From: CAYQAE01 sp964415445 [NCBI: uncultured archaeon]
GTDB taxonomy: Archaea; CAYQAE01
Assembly (NCBI GenBank): GCA_964415445.1
Contig: CAYQAE010000050.1
Span: forward strand, 1-13,940
DNA: 13,940 nucleotides
Direction of reading: 5' to 3'
Of the stretch, positions 12,676 to 13,940 are shown in pieces (position 1 is the first letter of the stretch; the number at the start of each line of letters is the position of its first letter). The translations under genes were made by a program, and so were the position numbers. The notes under the pieces were generated by a model, which searched no databases, was not told the origin of the DNA, and saw nothing but the letters and a program-made list of their open reading frames with translations.

Positions 12676-13917
12676 ATGGTCTCTCCGCCTAATTCAGGAA
12701 GTTTATGTATTAGATGTAAAGGGGCAAGAAATTTATGTGGTCGAAAGAAATGTTCTATTCTAGAAAAAGTTAAAGCCATATATCCAATTTTGCCTAAAAT
12801 TGAAAAACAAGATATAAACGGTGCATCACCACCTAGTGTATTTGTAGGTAGATATGGTTACCCCAAAGTTAGATTAGGACCTCTTATTCCTCCATTTAGT
12901 GAAAATACAGAAGTTTTAGATGATCCTGAAAGTTGGCTTTCAAAATCTATTGATAAGATTATATCTTACAGATCATCTCTTATTAGATCATCTTTTGAAT
13001 CTGATGTATATTCTGCCCCAAATCCTGATAAATTTTTAGTTGAAACTCAAGAGATATCTATGGCAGATAAATCAGTAGATATGGAAGTAATTTATCGAAA
13101 AAAACCAAAATTTAAGATGGTATTTTCAAGCTATTTCCAACCGCTTGGGCCATATGGCATTGTAGATAAAATGAAAATCACAGAAAATACCAAAATTGAT
13201 AGAAAAACCGATTATTTAGTTTCAGATACTGATGTTAGGGCAGAAGACGCAACCATGGAATTATACAAAGGCGGTATAAAAGTAAACACAATAAGTAGAA
13301 TTTTTTCCACTGGAATTTTAGGTCAAAAAAATACAAGAAAACTAGTTCCTACTCGTTGGAGTCTAACTGCAATTGATGATATTATATCCAAAAATTTAAT
13401 CGATAAGATTAAGTATTTTCCAATTATTAATGATTTTGAAGTTTATCATTCTCATAGATTGGGTAATAATTTTTATATTCTTTTAATTCCTACTTTTTTT
13501 GGTTTTGAGAATTTAGAAGCTTGGTTTACTGGAAGTCTTTGGTCTCAAGGCAAAACTACTAATATAGTATCTGATTTTGAGACTGAAAAGGGCAGAAAAA
13601 CTTATGCTTCTAACGTGACCGGTGCTTACTATAGTGCTCGTTTAGGTATTTGTGAAAATTTAGTTAGAAAAAGAAGACAGGCAAGGGCCATAGTATTTCG
13701 AGAAGTATATGATGATTATTTGGTACCCCTAGGTTGTTGGCAGATAAGAGAAAACTTACGTAACGCAATGAAATCTAATTTTTTAAAATTTAATACATTA
13801 GGAGAATCTCTAAATTATATAGCTACTAAATTAAAAATTCCAATTAGGCGGTGGTTAAAAAATAGCAAATTAATTGAATTATATAAGACACAATCTACTT
13901 TAGATCAGTTTATGTGA
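12676..13917 (+). CDS. nreA: NreA-type archaeal DNA repair protein with C-terminal PIP box
   Basis: Nre proteins are archaeal factors needed for resistance to DNA damage such as mitomycin C in Haloferax, and they bind PCNA. The 413 residues start with a four-cysteine cluster C11-x2-C14-x6-C21-x4-C26 (LCIRCKGARNLCGRKKC), likely a zinc site, followed by the conserved VFVGRYGYPKVRLGPLIPP block (about 55-73). The last eight residues, QSTLDQFM, are a PCNA-interacting motif with Q406, L409, F412 and M413. The rest has no domain I can name. The start fits the family N-terminus and is probably leaderless. It is divergent from the PfkB gene; nothing follows it in the last 23 bases. Confidence 0.92.
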   Translation: MVSPPNSGSLCIRCKGARNLCGRKKCSILEKVKAIYPILPKIEKQDINGASPPSVFVGRYGYPKVRLGPLIPPFSENTEVLDDPESWLSKSIDKIISYRSSLIRSSFESDVYSAPNPDKFLVETQEISMADKSVDMEVIYRKKPKFKMVFSSYFQPLGPYGIVDKMKITENTKIDRKTDYLVSDTDVRAEDATMELYKGGIKVNTISRIFSTGILGQKNTRKLVPTRWSLTAIDDIISKNLIDKIKYFPIINDFEVYHSHRLGNNFYILLIPTFFGFENLEAWFTGSLWSQGKTTNIVSDFETEKGRKTYASNVTGAYYSARLGICENLVRKRRQARAIVFREVYDDYLVPLGCWQIRENLRNAMKSNFLKFNTLGESLNYIATKLKIPIRRWLKNSKLIELYKTQSTLDQFM

Positions 13918-13940
13918 ATCTAATTAAAAAACTAACAAAT

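Noticed and set aside
1-13940. CRISPR array, tRNA or rRNA genes
   Set aside because: No regularly spaced direct repeats and no recognisable tRNA or rRNA core sequence were seen on either strand.

Overview
This AT-rich window reads as the chromosome of a euryarchaeon. Archaeal marker genes run through it: glycerol-1-phosphate dehydrogenase (which sets archaeal lipid stereochemistry), a 20S proteasome beta subunit, the KH/beta-CASP nuclease aCPSF1 (FttA), the family D DNA polymerase small subunit, Orc1/Cdc6, NreA, a DUF63 membrane protein and SepF. PolD with an Orc1/Cdc6-DP1 gene pair is a layout known from Thermococcales. The strong AT bias and frequent TTG starts would also suit a Methanofastidiosa-like lineage, but the placement below Euryarchaeota is only inference.

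Layout. (1) 1-498: 3' end of an FKBP-type peptidyl-prolyl isomerase, meeting stop-to-stop a leftward operon of UPF0179 and G1PDH (499-1997). (2) 2094-5599, rightward: a DUF63 membrane protein, then the proteasome beta subunit and aCPSF1 in a probable operon. (3) 5602-6779: SepF (leftward) and a CheC-like protein (rightward), divergent. (4) 6776-9480, leftward: Orc1/Cdc6 and DP1, coupled by an ATGA overlap. (5) 9481-9934: a gene-free, very AT-rich stretch with three ORB-like elements, palindromes and hairpins, the likely replication origin (oriC). (6) about 9935-11220: a tnpB-only IS200/IS605-type element (leftward) with a structured right end likely to give an omega RNA. (7) 11415-13917: a small DUF3467 protein, a PfkB sugar kinase (leftward) and NreA, a repair protein with a PCNA-binding tail.

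The genes group around DNA replication and repair (Orc1/Cdc6, DP1, oriC, NreA), gene expression and protein turnover (aCPSF1, proteasome, FKBP), and the cell envelope and division (G1PDH, DUF63, SepF).

The most interesting point is the junction of (5) and (6). The insertion element ends about 8 bases from an origin recognition box, so the guide segment of its predicted omega RNA would be copied from the origin box itself. That would be an RNA-guided nuclease aimed at the uninserted origin. This rests on an inferred element end and needs checking.

A second pattern is that all four convergent gene pairs meet within -4 to +2 bases, two of them sharing one TTAA as both stop codons.
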